Shown: positions 1-21,341, counted from the stretch's first letter. The stretch is DNA of 64,000 nt from Apus apus (GCF_020740795.1 NC_067282.1:55435290-55499289), one strand, 5' to 3'. Notes: generated from the letters alone by a model not told the origin. Program-made: numbers and translations.

Positions 1-667
1 ATATATCTGCATATTTTTGTGGGTATTCCCATATGCTGGTATTTGAAAATGGACTCCATGAGCTTTCTGGTCATAGATTAAAGGGTATAAATATAAACAT
101 GAGAAGAACCGGGGTTTTTTTCTGCTATGTTTTATTTTCTGCAATAAACATCACATTAGCTCTCCAAGACTGTGAATGTAGCCCACTGAGGTGTACTTAC
201 TGCAAATGTCCATAGGTACCCTCACTTCACAGAACACAAAGTGTTAACGATGATCCCTGTAGTCCCTTGAGGCTCAAGATGCTCTAACCAGTCCTCATGG
301 CTTGGAAAACCCCTCTATCAATTGCCTGCAGAGTAGTTACAAGACCTTCTGTCATATAAGTGTTGTAATAAATGTACCTGTATCTTCCAAAGACGTGGTC
401 TTATTTTCACAGCTGCTTTGAGACTGGGAAAAGTAAACTGGGAAATAAAAGACATTTTTATTAATATTTCTGTCGTGTTTTGCCCTTGCTTTTCTCAGCA
501 GTTTCTCACCATCTCTAAGATGCAGAAGGCTACAGTAACTATGCTCTTGAAGTTCTGGCTAAGACAGGAACTCAGTAAGCTCCAGAAGGACCATGTAATT
601 CAGCATACATAGGTCATCCATGTGGATGAACACCTAACTTGCATCATATATTAGCTTAACTAGCTTT

Positions 668-752
668 CAGGAAGGCAGGCAGGAAAGCAAGGCAGGTAGG
701 AAGAAAGGAAAGGGAGGAAGGGAAGGAAGGGGAGGGAGGAAAACTGAGGAAA
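668..752. repeat. GA-rich (GGAA)n-like low-complexity tract
   Basis: An almost pure purine strand built of irregular GGAA, GGCA and GAAA units. It looks like a decayed tetranucleotide microsatellite. Confidence 0.7.
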
Positions 753-1518
753 GTCAAGAAAAGTGTCCTTGAAAAGGTAAAGAAAGGGCTGTAACTGCTG
801 GAGAAAAAGCCTCATGTGACATATTTGAGGTATTATCAATTTCAAACACATTGTGTCACTGCAAACACAACTGCTGCCATAATGCAGTCTTAAAAGTTAT
901 CAACAACTACCACAGAGAATGTCAGAATATTGCACTGGCAGTGATAGGACTAGATAACCTAGCTGCCTTCCAATTCTCTCTGGTCCTAGGACAATGCCCT
1001 ACCACTTACAAGATACTTTGCTGCAGTGATGTCAAAGCATCTACTGAGATACATTCCTACTGCATCTCCTTCTTTCTGTGGTATCTAACTAATATATGTT
1101 GAAAGATTTTAAGAATTTTAGAATTTTGATGCAAACCCATTATTTTCTTCCAACACCTGTCTGACAAATCAACTGACCAATCTCACCAGTCGACTGACTT
1201 GATGTCTTTCTGCGCTACACAAATTCACACCTAACTTCTAGTTCAGATAGGGTACAGACCACGTGAGGGCCTATAATCTCAGCCCAGCACTTAGACAAGG
1301 CCAAGAGCTCAAAGTGAGCTGAGCATCCAATAGAATGACAAGTTAATAAACACAGTTGGCCACCTAAGACTAATTTGGCCACAGTACAGCACTGGGCTAC
1401 ACGTTACCTTGATCCAAACTAAGGGCTGATAGATCTCCTTTAATCTGACTCAGTTTCCTAGGAGTCAACATTTTAAAATCACTGTCCGGAACTCCTGCAG
1501 TTACTCCTTTTGGGAAGA

Positions 1519-1655
1519 GCAAAACAAACCAAACCAACCAACCAAAACCACAAAAAAACCCCACCCAAACAAACACACAAAAAAAAACCAAAACACAAAA
1601 AAACCACAAAAAAACCCCACCAACCCACAATACAAAAACAAAACCAAAAAACCAC
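1519..1655. repeat. A/C-rich low-complexity tract
   Basis: The plus strand is almost only A and C, in runs such as CAAAACC and CAAAAAAACCCC. Reading frames on the opposite strand give W/F/G/V-rich nonsense, which is a composition effect and not a protein. Confidence 0.75.
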
Positions 1656-4540
1656 AGAGAGCAAGTATATCCTTTAGAGTGTTTAAAAATGTTGCCTTAT
1701 GTCCTTCCAATTGAACCACAAAACAAATAGCACCGGGAATTCCACCCTGCAGATGATCTTTCCCTAGGTCCCCTATTCACCACCCCTTTCATTAGCTCTG
1801 CCCCGTCCATCATGCTACACAGCACAAGGCCAAAACCTCGCTAGGCGAGGTGCAGTTACCCAAGCCTGCCTCCTTCTGACTTTGTCATCAGCTTGCCTCC
1901 TGACTCCAGGGATGATGTGCCTGATGTCATTGCTCAGACATCTGCAGTCTGATTTGCTGTTATTGGCAAAGACCTATGAATTCCCTATGGAAACAAATCC
2001 TCCAACTCCTGAGTGTAATGTTACTATCCTTACCATTTTCCCAGAAGGCTGAAGTGCAATGAGCAGGGTTTTTTTATGACTGTTTTTCAGATAACGAGAT
2101 TTATTGCAGAATAGGCATGTGAGAGACCTGTGATCTTAAATCCAATCTCCAAAGTAAGCGATTAGGTTTTTCTTGCTGAAATAACCAGGTGATCAAGGCA
2201 AAGCTGTATGACCCCAAGTTCAAAGGTTAAAACCGGGATGACCAGTCTCACACAAATAAAAGTCGTGTGATGCTACAGGATCTTTAAAGTACACACTGTG
2301 GATGAAGCCCTGTGCTTCATTTTTCTTCTAAACTTATTCATGTCATATAATCTATTGATTGACAAGTGCTGAAGAAAAGAAGTGCCAAACATGTCTGGGG
2401 ATAAAAGCTGTCATGTAGACTCTGGTAATTTGTTGCTCCTATAGCATCTCATGGAAGTTTTTTCCACTAGGCAATAAATGAGTCCTTGTAAAGACAGGCA
2501 GATTTTGTGACATGCAACCCGTAAATTCAAGTGGAGGTCAGGATACCTGACATGGTTAATGTCACATAGCAAGAAGCTCAGAGACACATTTACTGGCATA
2601 TCAGAAAAGCTTTTAAGAGGCTCAGCTTTATTTAAAATCTGGATTTGAAAAAGAACCACATGTACAATGTAAGTGTTACTACCTGCACCATGCCCAAATC
2701 TTTTCCTCCAGCCTGTCAAAGTCTCTCCAATGGCTGTAAGAACCATTTCTGTATAATTTTATAACAGCTTTGATTCATTGATTTCAGTTGAGTTCCAGCT
2801 GACTGACTCCAGCATGAGAAAAAAACTCCAGCATAGTTGGAGCAGATCTTTCAGCCTTTTTCAAAGAAGGTTCTTAGTTTGGTCACCACATAATATTCAA
2901 TCTTGTATGCATGTCTTTTGTAAATTTTGCAACCAAAACTACAGAGCACAAACGGGTGGGGTAGAGCTCCCTGATACCATACTGGATCATTGCTTTTAAG
3001 GTAGCTATAAAAGATGTGAAGCACACTTCTAAGAACCGAGGTGACAGTACAGCTGAACAGCATTGGAAGCTCCTGAAGAACATTGTTTATGGCTGGACAT
3101 TGTGGAAAAGAAAGGATGTTGAAAGTAGGACAGCTGAGATGGAAAAAACATAGTGTACAGATACAGAAAGTGGGGGGTCTTCTGCTCAGCTGAGAGACTA
3201 TGAATACAAGGACCCAGGAAAAGGGTAAGGGAAAGGTTTTTTTGCTAGTGATACAGCTGGGAACACAGGAGAGCTGTAAGGCAGGACATTGTTTCTCTAG
3301 AGTTGATTTCTTCTATGCAAAGAAGAGCAAGTCTTGTAAATAGAGAGCTTTGCGTCAAGGACACTTGACTCCAAGACAAATGCCATCTCTCCAGATCCCC
3401 TCGGATTGGTTTTAGATATGGCACTAAATGCAAGACTTAAGAATGCCCACCTACTTGGATTACCAAATGCAACAAGATGGTAATTCCTGAAAACACTGAT
3501 GCATGAGGCGCATGCACTGAGAGGAGTTGACTAATTGCTGAGCATTGAATGTAGCTTTGCATGACGCCAGGAGGTCTCAATGTAGCTGGCAATAGCCATA
3601 TAAGCATTTCTCCACCTAAAAGTCATTGAGCACAGTTAGGTCATGTCTGGACTGTCCTTTGGGCACTCTGAGAGCTAGAAGACAGCTCTGAGCAGTACCA
3701 GGGCTTTTAAAAATTCTGCCTGGGGCCATCCATAGCCACATCTGTCAACCAATTTTCAGACATTTACAGACTTGTTTCCTTGCTTGCTAACACTTTTAGT
3801 GTGCATGTGTGTATCTACGGGCATGGATGTTTATATTCAAAAGTATACAGTTGGCAGCAAACCAGATCCTCTTACATATGTCCATTTATCCCAATGTGTA
3901 AGTTAAAAGAATTAGGAGAAGCCAAAAATAAGATCTGTCAGTTGAATTTCCATTCTTAGTCACTATTAAAGCCAATACACACCCTTTGTGGATGCTGAAA
4001 TCTACTTAAACAGTATCCAGACTGGATTTGCTAAATTGTTTCAAACTAAATTATTTTTCCTCCTACTCCAGTGTAGCAGATTTTGTGAACAGCAGTAGAC
4101 ATTGATTTTAGTAAACTTTGCCACTGCTTCTTTCTATCAGACTAGAAAATCATAACATTAACTAAACTTCCCATACCACATGTGCAAAGCCAGAAAACAA
4201 CACTTCTCAGTGATTCAAGTGATACTCTATTGGAATAGAGGAACAAATCAGACAGTTTCATGCACTCCTTTCTCTAACTTGCTATATTTAGAAATATATT
4301 GGATTACAGAGTAAATAATGTACTACTTAAACAGACAGGTAACGTGAGTCTGAGAAGGATTGATGGAATGCTTTGGAGAACATGGTTAGAAGGCAAACAT
4401 TTGCGTAAATGAAAGACATTACCTGGAGGAATGAGAACCAAGGAAATTATGACAGACATCTGCAGAGCCTCAGGGTTACTCTCCAGTTGTCCAAGCTTTG
4501 ACAACTTACGGATAAGCAAAGGGCTTCATTTTCTAATTTC

Positions 4541-6475
4541 ATAGAACCACAGACTCATTTTGGTTGGAAAACACCCATAAGATCATCAATGCAATCCACT
4601 GCCAAGTCCACCACTAAACCATCTCCCTAAGCACCACACCTTCACATTTTTTTAACATCTCCAGGGATGGTGGCTCCACCACTTGCCTGGACAGCCTGTT
4701 CCAGGGCCTGACAACCCTTTCAGTGAAGAAATTTTTCCTAATACCTGATCTAAACCTCCCCTGGCACAACTCGAGGCCACTTCCTCTCATCCTACTGCTT
4801 GTTACTAAGAAGACACCAACCTCCACCTCACTACAATGTCCTTCCAGGTAGTTGTAGAGATTGATAAGGTCTCCCCTCAGACTCCTTTTCTTCAGGCTAA
4901 ACAACCCCAGTTCCCCCAGCTACTCCTCATAAAATTTGTGCTCTAGACCCTTCAGCAGCTCTGTTGCCCTCTTTGGACATGCTCCAGGACCTCTGTGTCC
5001 TTCTCGTAGTGAAGGGCCCAAAACTGAACACCGGATTTGAGATGCAGCTTCACCAGTGCTGAGTACAGCGGGACAATCACTTCCCTACTCCTGCTGGCCA
5101 CACTACTTCTGATATAGGCCAGGATGCTGTTGGCCTTCTTGGCTACCTGGGCACACTGCTGGCTCATATTCAACTGGCTGTCAACCAGCAACCCCAGGTC
5201 CTTTTCCTCCGGGCAGCTTTCCTGCTGCTCTTCCCCAAGCCTGCAGCATTGTGACCCAAGTGCAGGACCTGGCACTTGGCCTTGCTGAATGTCATACAGT
5301 TGGCCTCGGCCCATTGATCCAACCTGTCCAGATCCCTCTAGAGAACTTTGTTACTCTCAAGCAGATCAACACTCGCGTCAAACTTGGTGTTATCTGCAAA
5401 CTTACTGAAGGTGCACTCAATGCCCTCATCCAGATAATTGATAAAAACATTGAAAAGAACTGGCTCGAATACTGAGGCCTGGGGAACACCACTTGTGAAT
5501 GGCTGCCAACTGAATTTACTTCCATTCACCACAACTCTTTGGGCCCAGCCACCTAACCAGGTTTTTACACCCTTAAAGAGTACACCCATCCAAACCATGA
5601 GCAGCCAGTTTCTCCAGCAGAATGCTGTGGAAAACTGTGTCAAAAGCTTTACTAAAGTCTAAATAGACAACATCCACAGCTTTTCCCTCATCCACTAAGC
5701 AGGTCACCTTGTCATAAAAGAAGATTAGGTTCTTCAAGCAGGACCTTCTGTTCATGAACCCATGCTGACTGGGACTGATCACCTAGTTGTCCTGCATGTG
5801 CCACGTGACAGCACTCTAGATGATCTGCTCCATAACCTTCCTTGGCACTGAGCTCAGGATATGTCTGTATTCCCTGGATCCTCCTTCCAGCCCTTCTTGT
5901 TTAATGCATTTGCCAATCTCCTTTCAACTGGGACCTCCCCAGTTAGCCAGGACTACTGGTAAATGATGGAAAGTGGCTCGGTGAGCACTTTTGCCAACTC
6001 CCTCAATACTCCTGGGTGGATCCCATGCAGCCCCATAGACTTGTATATGTCTAAGTGGTGCAGCAGGTCACTAACCATCTCCCTTTGGATTATCGGATCT
6101 CCATTCTGTTCCCCATCCCTGTCTTCCAGCTCAAGGGGTTGGGGATCCAAGGAACAACTGGTCTTACTACTGAAGACTGAGGCATTAAGAACGCATTACG
6201 TACTTCAGCCTCCTGCTTGTCCTTTGCCACTGTTTTGCCCTGCATCAAATAAAGGATGGACATTCTCTTTAGTCCTTCTTTTGTTGCTAATATGTTTACA
6301 GAAACATTTCTGTCTTTCACAGCAGTAGCCAGAGTAAGTTCTAGTTGGGCTTTGGCTGTTCTAGTTTTCTCCCAGTGTTTTTCCACACATTATAGTGGTT
6401 CTGCTTATTGCCTGCCCATCACTTCCTCATTCACAGAGGACCTCAAAATCTTTTCAGATCCTCAAGAAGTATGAT
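4541..6475 (-). mobile_element. CR1 LINE, long 5'-truncated copy
   Basis: Read on the minus strand, this copy runs from the spacer between endonuclease and reverse transcriptase (about 6475-6090), through the reverse transcriptase (about 6150-5330), to the 3' region and tail at 4541. Recognisable RT pieces are the QHGF..SCL block near 5760, YLDFSKAFD near 5650 and SGVPQ near 5495; the FADD box reads FADN near 5400. Several frame changes split the ORF, so it is dead. The 3' end shows the usual TCTATG tail next to the GGTT(G)GAA motif. It lies in intergenic DNA left of TEX30. Confidence 0.9.
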
Positions 6476-7348
6476 AGAATAGGTAAAAGACAATCAGTGT
6501 TATGGATATATATTTTTAACTTGGGAAACTATACTGGCTAAGCAAATAATAGCTTGGTGATCACATTTAGAAAATTCTGGAAGGTGCTTTTTGGACCTGT
6601 GCATATAGCATGTGTGTGGGTTGCTGCATTTACACATCCTCAGGAAAATAAAAAATGAAGGGCCTTGGTCAAAAGTCAGTTTCCTAATTTAGAGTGACAT
6701 TTTAACTTTGTAAACAAATATGTAGGTCTCCAGCCAGAAAAAAAACCAAACAAACAAAATTAATGGTCTTTTATCAAGAAGTTTGTGGAAGAAAAACGGT
6801 CTGTTTCTGACCCTCACATGCCCTTCAGCCTTCTGTTATTTTGCACTGAAATACAGAAAAAACCATGAATTGTTTTATACCTTTATAATTATTTTTACAC
6901 ATTTTTCAAAACAAATTATTCCAACATGAGATTAGTGAGAAAGGTCATCTTTGTTGTCCCTATTGCGTATAAAACTAAGTCTCTGGTATGAAAAGCTGTA
7001 CTTATAATCCAGGGAAAAGAACAGGGATTGTCTGGTGCGCTACTGAAGGTTAACAGGTCCCAAGTTTAGATCAGGGATAATGCCATTCTTTGATAAACAG
7101 CCACTGTTTCTTCAAACTCACCTGTCTTTGGCATATCAAACCTGTCAGAGGTGCTTAAAGGAGTGTGCAGGTTATTACAACACACAACATATTTTCTCAT
7201 TGAGACATGCCAAATCACCTAACTTTCATACTTTTCATATTTGATTATAAATTCAGATTATTATGCATGATGTATAGTTTCCAGAAAAAAACTTTTATTT
7301 TGAGGAGTGATAGTATCATGTAAGGTTAAAGTTATAAATCATGTTTTT
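6476..7348. other. Intergenic AT-rich DNA, nothing recognised
   Basis: AT-rich single-copy-looking DNA between two CR1 copies. No exon, RNA gene or repeat was recognised. Confidence 0.5.
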
Positions 7349-7763
7349 ATAGAACCACAGAATGGTTAGGGTTGGAAGGGACCTTTAAGATCATCAGGTT
7401 CCAACCTCCCTGCCACGAGCAGGGACACCTCACACTAGACCAGGCTGCACAAGGGCTCATCCAACCTGGCCTTGAACACCTCCAGGGAGGGGGCATCCAC
7501 AGTCTCCCTGGGCAACCTGTTCCAGTGCCTTACTACCTTCATGGTGAAGAATTTCTTTCTGATGTCTAACCTAAATCTCCCCTCTTCCAGTTTAAAACCA
7601 TTACCCCTTGTCCTATCACTGCCCTCTCTGGTGAAAAGCCCCTCCCCAGCTTCCCTGTAGCCCTTTCAGGTACTGGAAGACTGCTGTAAGGTCTCCCTGG
7701 TGCCTTGTCTTCTCCAGGCTGAACAGCCCCAACTCCCTCAGCCTGTCTTCATAGCAGAGTTTT
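7349..7763 (-). mobile_element. CR1 LINE, 3' fragment
   Basis: Read on the minus strand this is the typical last 400 bases of CR1: the GAGACCTTA-like block at the right, the GGGGAGATTTAGGTTAGA segment, the CAGGGAGACTGTGGATGCC segment and the 3' end at 7349. It is 5'-truncated, as is normal for CR1, and lacks a reverse transcriptase. Confidence 0.9.
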
Positions 7764-8889
7764 TCCTAGATATTTACTTAAAAACATTAACTCAGAAGTT
7801 CAGAAAAGGTTTATAATCAGTATTTTCAAAGGTGGGAGCTTACACTTGGAGTCTGAATTAAAATTAAGCATGTACAGAAAATCATGATTTTCAATGACTG
7901 CTGGCAGTGAGTACTTCTGGATTTCAGTTACTCAGCACATTTGAAAATCAACCAGAATCTACGTCAATCTCCCCTATACTCCTAGAAATCTAATTTTGAA
8001 TAGCTAGATATGAGAGTTGCTTTATATTACAAAATAAAAAAAAAAACAAAAACTCACTCACTTTTAAATAGACAGATTTCATTACATATGTAGAAACTCA
8101 TACATTATTTTATACTACTGGGTAGTGCATAAAGCATGCTCCAGTGACCAATTTTGTCATCAGGAAGGAAAAGCCGCACATAAAATAGAAGAAATCCGTA
8201 AGACATGTAATTTACCAAACCTTTATGCCAATGACATATATATTAAATATTTTTTTCTAAAAATAACAAAATTTCTTCACTGTATCCAAGTTCAAGTAGG
8301 GGGTAAAACAAAAGAATTCATGGTTAGCGAGAAGCCAGTACAGAGGATCTAGGATTTTGGAAATTAATGGATTCAGCCTGCAAAAACAATGGGGGAGTAA
8401 TTTAAAATTGGGATTCTACAAGTGAGGCTGGAGCAAGCTCTTCATGGGCCCAGCAGGCCCCACTCCCAGGCATTCCAGAGGCTGAAATCCTCCAACTGCC
8501 CCAAAACTGAGTTAAAGTTCAAAGCAAACACTGTGAGAAGAACATGAATAATGTGAAAATATCACCATGCCAGCCTTCCACATGACAGAGGATCAGTGCT
8601 GTCACACTGCTCCCTGAGGGACTCCAGCTTCAGAAGACACCTTGATGCCTTGGTTGGTGAGCAAGACGTGCTTTAAAGAGGAGGTTATGCTAAAACATCC
8701 TACAACATGGTGGCACATGCATTTGTGCCACTAATTAAACAGAAGAGCACTTACAGCATCTTCTTGGACACACAGATGACTGATACCTTGGTTATCACTG
8801 CCTGTATCTTTACTGCAAACAGGGCAGTATTAACACCTGTTAGCTTGCCTATCACCAGGCAAAGTGAAATACTGATAATTTTACCTCAA
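7764..8889. other. Intergenic DNA, nothing recognised
   Basis: No coding exon, RNA gene or known repeat could be supported. Short open frames near 8125-8352 and 8707-8907 have no recognisable homology. Confidence 0.5.
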
Positions 8890-9150
8890 GGCCTTGAGGG
8901 ACGTTGACAGGCTTGAGAGGTGGGCCCATGCTGACCTCCTGAAGGTTGGTAAGGCCAAGTGCAAGGTCCTGCACAGGGAGCTGTTGGAACGAGTCCAGAG
9001 GAGGGCCACAAAGACGATCAGTGGGCTGGAGCCCCTCTCTTATGAATACAGACTGAGCTGGGGTTGTTCAGCCTGGAGAAGTAAAGGCTCTGGGGAGACC
9101 TTGAAGAGGCCTTCCAGGACCTGAAGGGGGCTTGTAAGAGAACTAGAGAG
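8890..9150 (+). mobile_element. CR1 LINE fragment at the edge of the TEX30 CpG island
   Basis: Plus-strand CR1 pieces: the segment coding for the DVDRLERWAHADLLKVGKAK region of ORF2 is joined directly to the later ERVQRRATK segment. About 150-200 bases usually found between them are therefore missing. The copy ends around 9150, where the GC-rich TEX30 promoter DNA begins. Confidence 0.85.
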
Positions 9151-9975
9151 GGCCTCCTGTCCCCCCACGCCCCCCACACCGCGCTGCAGCGCGGAGCAGC
9201 GTGGTGCAGCGCGGTGGTCTCCTACTCGGAGAACTGTGGCCAGCTGCGGCCCGGGGAGCAGCAAATTCGGCAGGATCAAGATAAGCTGTCCTGGTGACAT
9301 GAGCAGAGGCAGGGCGGGACCACTGGAGAGCCCGGTGGCACCAGCTCCGATGTGGCCGCGGGGCTCCCGGTCACCCCCGTGGGTCTGTGAACCGCACCCC
9401 CAGGGAGCTGCGGGGACCCCCTCCCTGCAGGTGCGGAAGAGGCTGAGGGGGCAGTTTGCCGAGAGGACACCGGACTGCACTGCCCGCCGACTGAACCTTC
9501 TCCTGTAGCCCCATTATCCACAGTCTGCATTACAGCCAGAATCGTCACACGAGGACCTGGAAGTCGGATTCCACCAGCGTTCTGTGCGGTATCTTTTTTT
9601 TTTCTTCTCATTCAGCCTTGTCCTGCGTTGACGCCTTTTGAGGCACTCCGGCCAAACAAGGCCGGTCTCCTTGGTCAGAGGGACAAAACCCGTTTCGCTT
9701 TTACTTAAAGAAGCACGGAACCTCCCAGCTGCAAACCTCCGCACCACCACACAGCGCAGCTCCACGGGCCCCTGCACACCCCCAGCCCGGGCTCCCCGCC
9801 CCGCACCCACCCTCCCGCGGCGGGACGAACCGCCGCACCGGGCCCTCCTGAGGCCACGCAGCCCGGTCCCTCCCACCCGCTCCGCTGCGCCCACCCACGG
9901 GCCAAGCGGGCAGCCCCCCCCGCGGGGCGGCGACCCGAGCGCGGAGCTGTCACTCGCCGGACGCCCGGGAGGGCC

Positions 9976-17721
<7,746 letters not shown>

Positions 17722-17840
17722 TTTGCAGCGTTTAAGCTGTGTCTTAATTTAGCTTTTCCTACATGCAGCAAATTAGAATTTTTTATTTCTAAGAGACGTA
17801 TTTTTTTAAAGACCCTTTCAGAGGTCTAAGTGTAAATGCA

Positions 17841-17880
17841 AATAAAACGTGTGAATGAAAAAAATATGCAAAACAATAAA
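17841..17880 (+). terminator. TEX30 polyadenylation signals
   Basis: Two AATAAA hexamers, at 17841-17846 and 17875-17880, lie 120 to 160 bases after the TEX30 stop. They imply a short 3' UTR and cleavage near 17,895-17,910. Confidence 0.75.
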
Positions 17881-17899
17881 GAACTTTTAAAAGAAAGAA

Positions 17900-19514
17900 C
17901 ATAAAATTCACCAAATATTTGATACCATGTCTGTGTTTCTGTGCAAGTAGCTGTATACTTCCTGCTCTGCATTAACATGAAAATGCTTTTGACTGATACT
18001 TGAAGTAACATACTTGAAATAATATAGTTTGATTTTGACAGCAAATCTTGAGATGCTTTTCATTCTGAGTATATTACCAAGGCTATACTTGATGGAAATG
18101 TCAACCTACTGATTTGTAGAATCACGTCCTCTGAGGCTGGCCCGCATAGGTTGTACTACTTGGCCTTGGTGCTGTACCCTGGCACTCCAGTGTGCTTCAA
18201 AGCCAGTGATGCAGGGAGAGGAATCTTGTCATTTACAGTCTCACTGCCCTAAGGAGCCAGTCTCAGCCTGTGGGGGGAGGGTGGGGGAAAGGGCAGAGGT
18301 AATGCAGGCATGGTTGTGCGTGTGGAGCAAAGAGAAAGGTTTAGTTTTGAAACGTCACCCTCCAATAACTTCCCTTGCATAAAGGACTCATCACAAAGGC
18401 CCTTTGGACAGATAGGCATGGAAAACTACTAAAGAAAAACTTGTAAGAGACAAATTATGTTTATAACTCTTGGACTCTTGGAGGAGGGAGCAGGTATGAC
18501 ATGTTGCTTTCTGTCAGAAGGGCTTAGAAGAGGCAGGTGAGGTTCTGGACCTCATTACCCATCAGCAGGAGGAACTCTGGTCTTCAACTGAGCTGTGATG
18601 TTGCAGAGTGGATGAAACACTTGGTGTGCCCTTGCAGCTGCTGTGGGCTATGAGTAACCAACCTGCTGGTATAACCAAAGGTTAGAGAAATAGATTAATT
18701 GCTTTCAGCCAACTTGTCAGCAAGTGTCAGCTGAATCATGACCTCTGAGATGAAATGGCTAGTTAGTCCTGAGACAAGCATCTTGGTTTGTCTCATGAGA
18801 AGGTGGTCTCATCTCCACTGCCAAGAGTTCCCTAAAACCTGCTTTGGTCATTCTGCATCTTATGGCTTGTTGCTTGCAGCTACAGTGTGACCAGTTGAAG
18901 GTGAGCAGGCAGCTTGAGCCTGGAGGCTGGCCTTGGGAGGAGCTGTTGTGACAGTGCAAAGCTGCTGAAACTTGCACCAGGTCATCCCTGGTGAGCTGAG
19001 AGGATTGTTACGATGGTTTGGTCAGGAGCTTACATCAGATAGCTTTATTTGGGCACTGTATTGTAGAACAGATCTATTTAAGACTCTAGCTTGGTATACT
19101 TAAATTATGACATATTGTTTACCATATGATCAAGCAAACCATTCCTTAGGCTTGCTTTTATTGTAGTAAAAGGCAAGTGAAAGTTAAAAATCAGATACAA
19201 TATTCCTCTGTTGCTTCTCACAAGATGCCTCAAAAATGGTCATCTCCCAGCAGTAATGTTATTTGCTAAGCATAGCACACATCTAAATGACTGCACAGAA
19301 AATAAAGATGTGAATTCTTAATTGACTGTGTTAGAGGAAATAAAACCTCCCTTTGGACTGGAAGCATATGTGCCATCTTGATAATTTGATGACTTTAGAC
19401 TTGACTTTAAATCCACCTATCAATCATTTTCAGATGATGTTGATACACTGAGACAGTAACAGCTGAATTACTTATTATTAGTGGAAAACAGGTATTTTAA
19501 AAATAGACTAGACT
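17900..19514. other. Intergenic DNA between convergent TEX30 and POGLUT2
   Basis: No exon, RNA gene or clear repeat was recognised. There is a short G-rich string near 18272-18295. Open frames are short and meaningless. Confidence 0.5.
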
Positions 19515-20503
19515 TGTGAGAGAATGATGTTCTGATTTGGTTTGGTGGATTCTTTGGTAGCGGGGGAAGGGCCAAGCTGAGAAGCTCCCCCTGCTCCAAA
19601 CCCAGCCAGGGAGCCATTAGAGGGACAATAGATGTGCCTTTGTGTTTAACATACAAAAGAACTGATACAACACCTGAGGAGAGCTAGCAGAGGGGGAGAA
19701 GAGCTGTGCTGGAGAGTGAGAGCTGTGCTGGTGGTTGGTGAGGAAGAAGGTGCCCAAGCAGAAGCTTCCCTGCAACCCATGGCGAGATGGCAGCTGTCCT
19801 CCTGCACTCATGGAGGAACGTGGTGGAACATTCCCTGAGGGCGCCAGGAGGCGTGAACTTGGCCACTGGACTTGGATTTTGTGGCCAGAGGATTTGCTGC
19901 CTGTGGACTCTGCGCAGCTTTAGAAGACCCCAGCGCCAGGGGAGGTGGCTGTTCCCGAAGGAGCCTGTGACTCTGTGGGAAGCCCAGGCTGGAGCAGCTC
20001 CAGACCTCGTGGGAAGGACTCATGAAGGAGAGGTTCATGGAGGACTCTCTCCCATGGGAGGGACCCCGTGGGGAAGCAGGGAAGGACTGCAAGGAATCCT
20101 TCTTCCTGAGGAGGAAGGAGTGGCAAGAACCACCAGCCTGTGAACTGACTCTAAACCCCATCCCCTGTCCCCCTGTGCTGCTGGGGGGAAGGAGGGAGAG
20201 AAACTGGGAACAAAGTGATTTTGGGCCCGGGAAGAAGGCAGGGGTGGGGTAACATATGCAAGCCCTGCTCTGTGTGTTGTCTGTGTCCTGTGTGTGTTTC
20301 ATTAGTGTGAAATTAAATTATTATTTTTTTTCCCCAAGATGAGTCTGTTTTGCCCGGGACTTTAATCGGTGAAGAACCCTCCTTGTCCTTTGTCTCAACC
20401 CAGGAGCTTTGTCCTCCTCATCCCAGAGCATGTGTGTGGGGGCAGTTGAGTGAGCGGCCACAGGGCTGTTCCTTTGTTGTCATGTTGGGCCCAAACCATG
20501 ACA
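19515..20503 (+). mobile_element. LTR block of an avian endogenous retrovirus, fossil
   Basis: This roughly 1-kb block resembles LTRs I know from bird genomes. It has a TG start, a purine-rich middle with the segment GGAGGACTCTCTCCCATGGG, and an AATTAAATTATT polyadenylation-like region near 20310-20325. A T-rich and GC-mixed end closes in CA at 20503. Just beyond it, TTGGTGAGCCAGGCAGGAG (from 20508) resembles the start of an internal region or primer site, so a short piece of internal DNA may remain. I could not find a convincing target-site duplication, so both boundaries are approximate. Open frames inside are not genes. Confidence 0.6.
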
Positions 20504-20644
20504 ATTATTGGTGAGCCAGGCAGGAGAGACAAGGAGTTTAGATTCAGTAGTCACTGCTCCATGCTACTTAATTCTTTTCATATTGCCAAAGAGAGAGTTT
20601 CACAGGAAAAGCATCCATGAAAAAACTGCATGGATCTTAACACC

Positions 20645-21341
20645 TGTCCTGGTTTGAGCCAGGATGAAGCCAATTTTCCTTCTACTTATTTTTTCTTTCT
20701 TCAGTGAGCTTTCTTTTAACTAGCAACATTCTGTTCTAGCTAGGCTGATAAGACATTGGAATGTTTTTCTAACTGCTGGGTCTTCAAGGTCGCACCTTCA
20801 CTCTGCCGGCCCAGACACTACGGGGAGATCTGTGACCCCCCCATAGGAGGCTGAGTTAGACAGACAGCAAAACTGGCCAGAGATATTCCATTCCATATAT
20901 CTACGTAAGCTCAGAGGAAGGTCAGAGATCACAGACGACAACTTCCTTCCTGCTTCTTCTTCCCTTCTCTTCTGTCCATGGCTGGCATCCGGGGAGGACT
21001 CTGTCCATCCAGCACCATCGACCCTTAGGCTTGAGCTCTCCTGGCCCTCATCACTCTACACTTTCTCCAGCAGCAGCTCCGGGATTTCTCGGGACTGTTC
21101 CAGCTCAGGGGAGTGTGGTGGGAGTTGCTGGGGGTAGAGGGAGGCGAGAGGCTCTTGCACATACCTGAACAAATCTGTGTATAACTGTATATATTTTCTT
21201 ATATCATTAGTGTTTAATTAAAGCTGTGTAGTTTAGTTTTCAATCCAGCCAAGTCTCTCTCTTTTTCTCTCTCTCTTTCCCTACCTGGGTGGGAGGGGGA
21301 GGGGATGGAGAGCATTGTTGGACCTGAGTCAAACGGTGACA
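20645..21341 (+). mobile_element. Solo LTR, avian endogenous retrovirus, fossil
   Basis: It starts TGTCCTGGTTTGAGCCAGGA and ends TGACA, 697 bases, and is flanked by a perfect 5-base direct repeat ACACC (20640-20644 and 21342-21346). An ATTAAA signal at 21217-21222 is followed by a TC-rich region, as in an R-U5 boundary. The five-base duplication fits ERVL-type or other five-base integrators. The exact flanking repeat suggests a fairly young insertion. No viral genes are present. Confidence 0.88.

Larger units (their letters stand above)
1..4540. other. Intergenic DNA, no gene recognised
   Basis: No exon of a known family, splice-consistent reading frame or RNA gene could be recognised on either strand. 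Open frames here are short, start and stop at random and resemble nothing known. The only structure seen is a GA-rich tract near 668-752 and an A/C-rich tract near 1519-1655, listed separately. The stretch lies upstream of TEX30; the next gene to the left is outside the window. Confidence 0.6.

Noticed and set aside
1397-1719. W/F/G/V-rich minus-strand frames resembling a membrane protein
   Set aside because: They are the complement of an A/C-rich low-complexity tract.
19787-20302. Overlapping frames of 118 and 164 codons
   Set aside because: They lie within a retroviral LTR block, which is non-coding.
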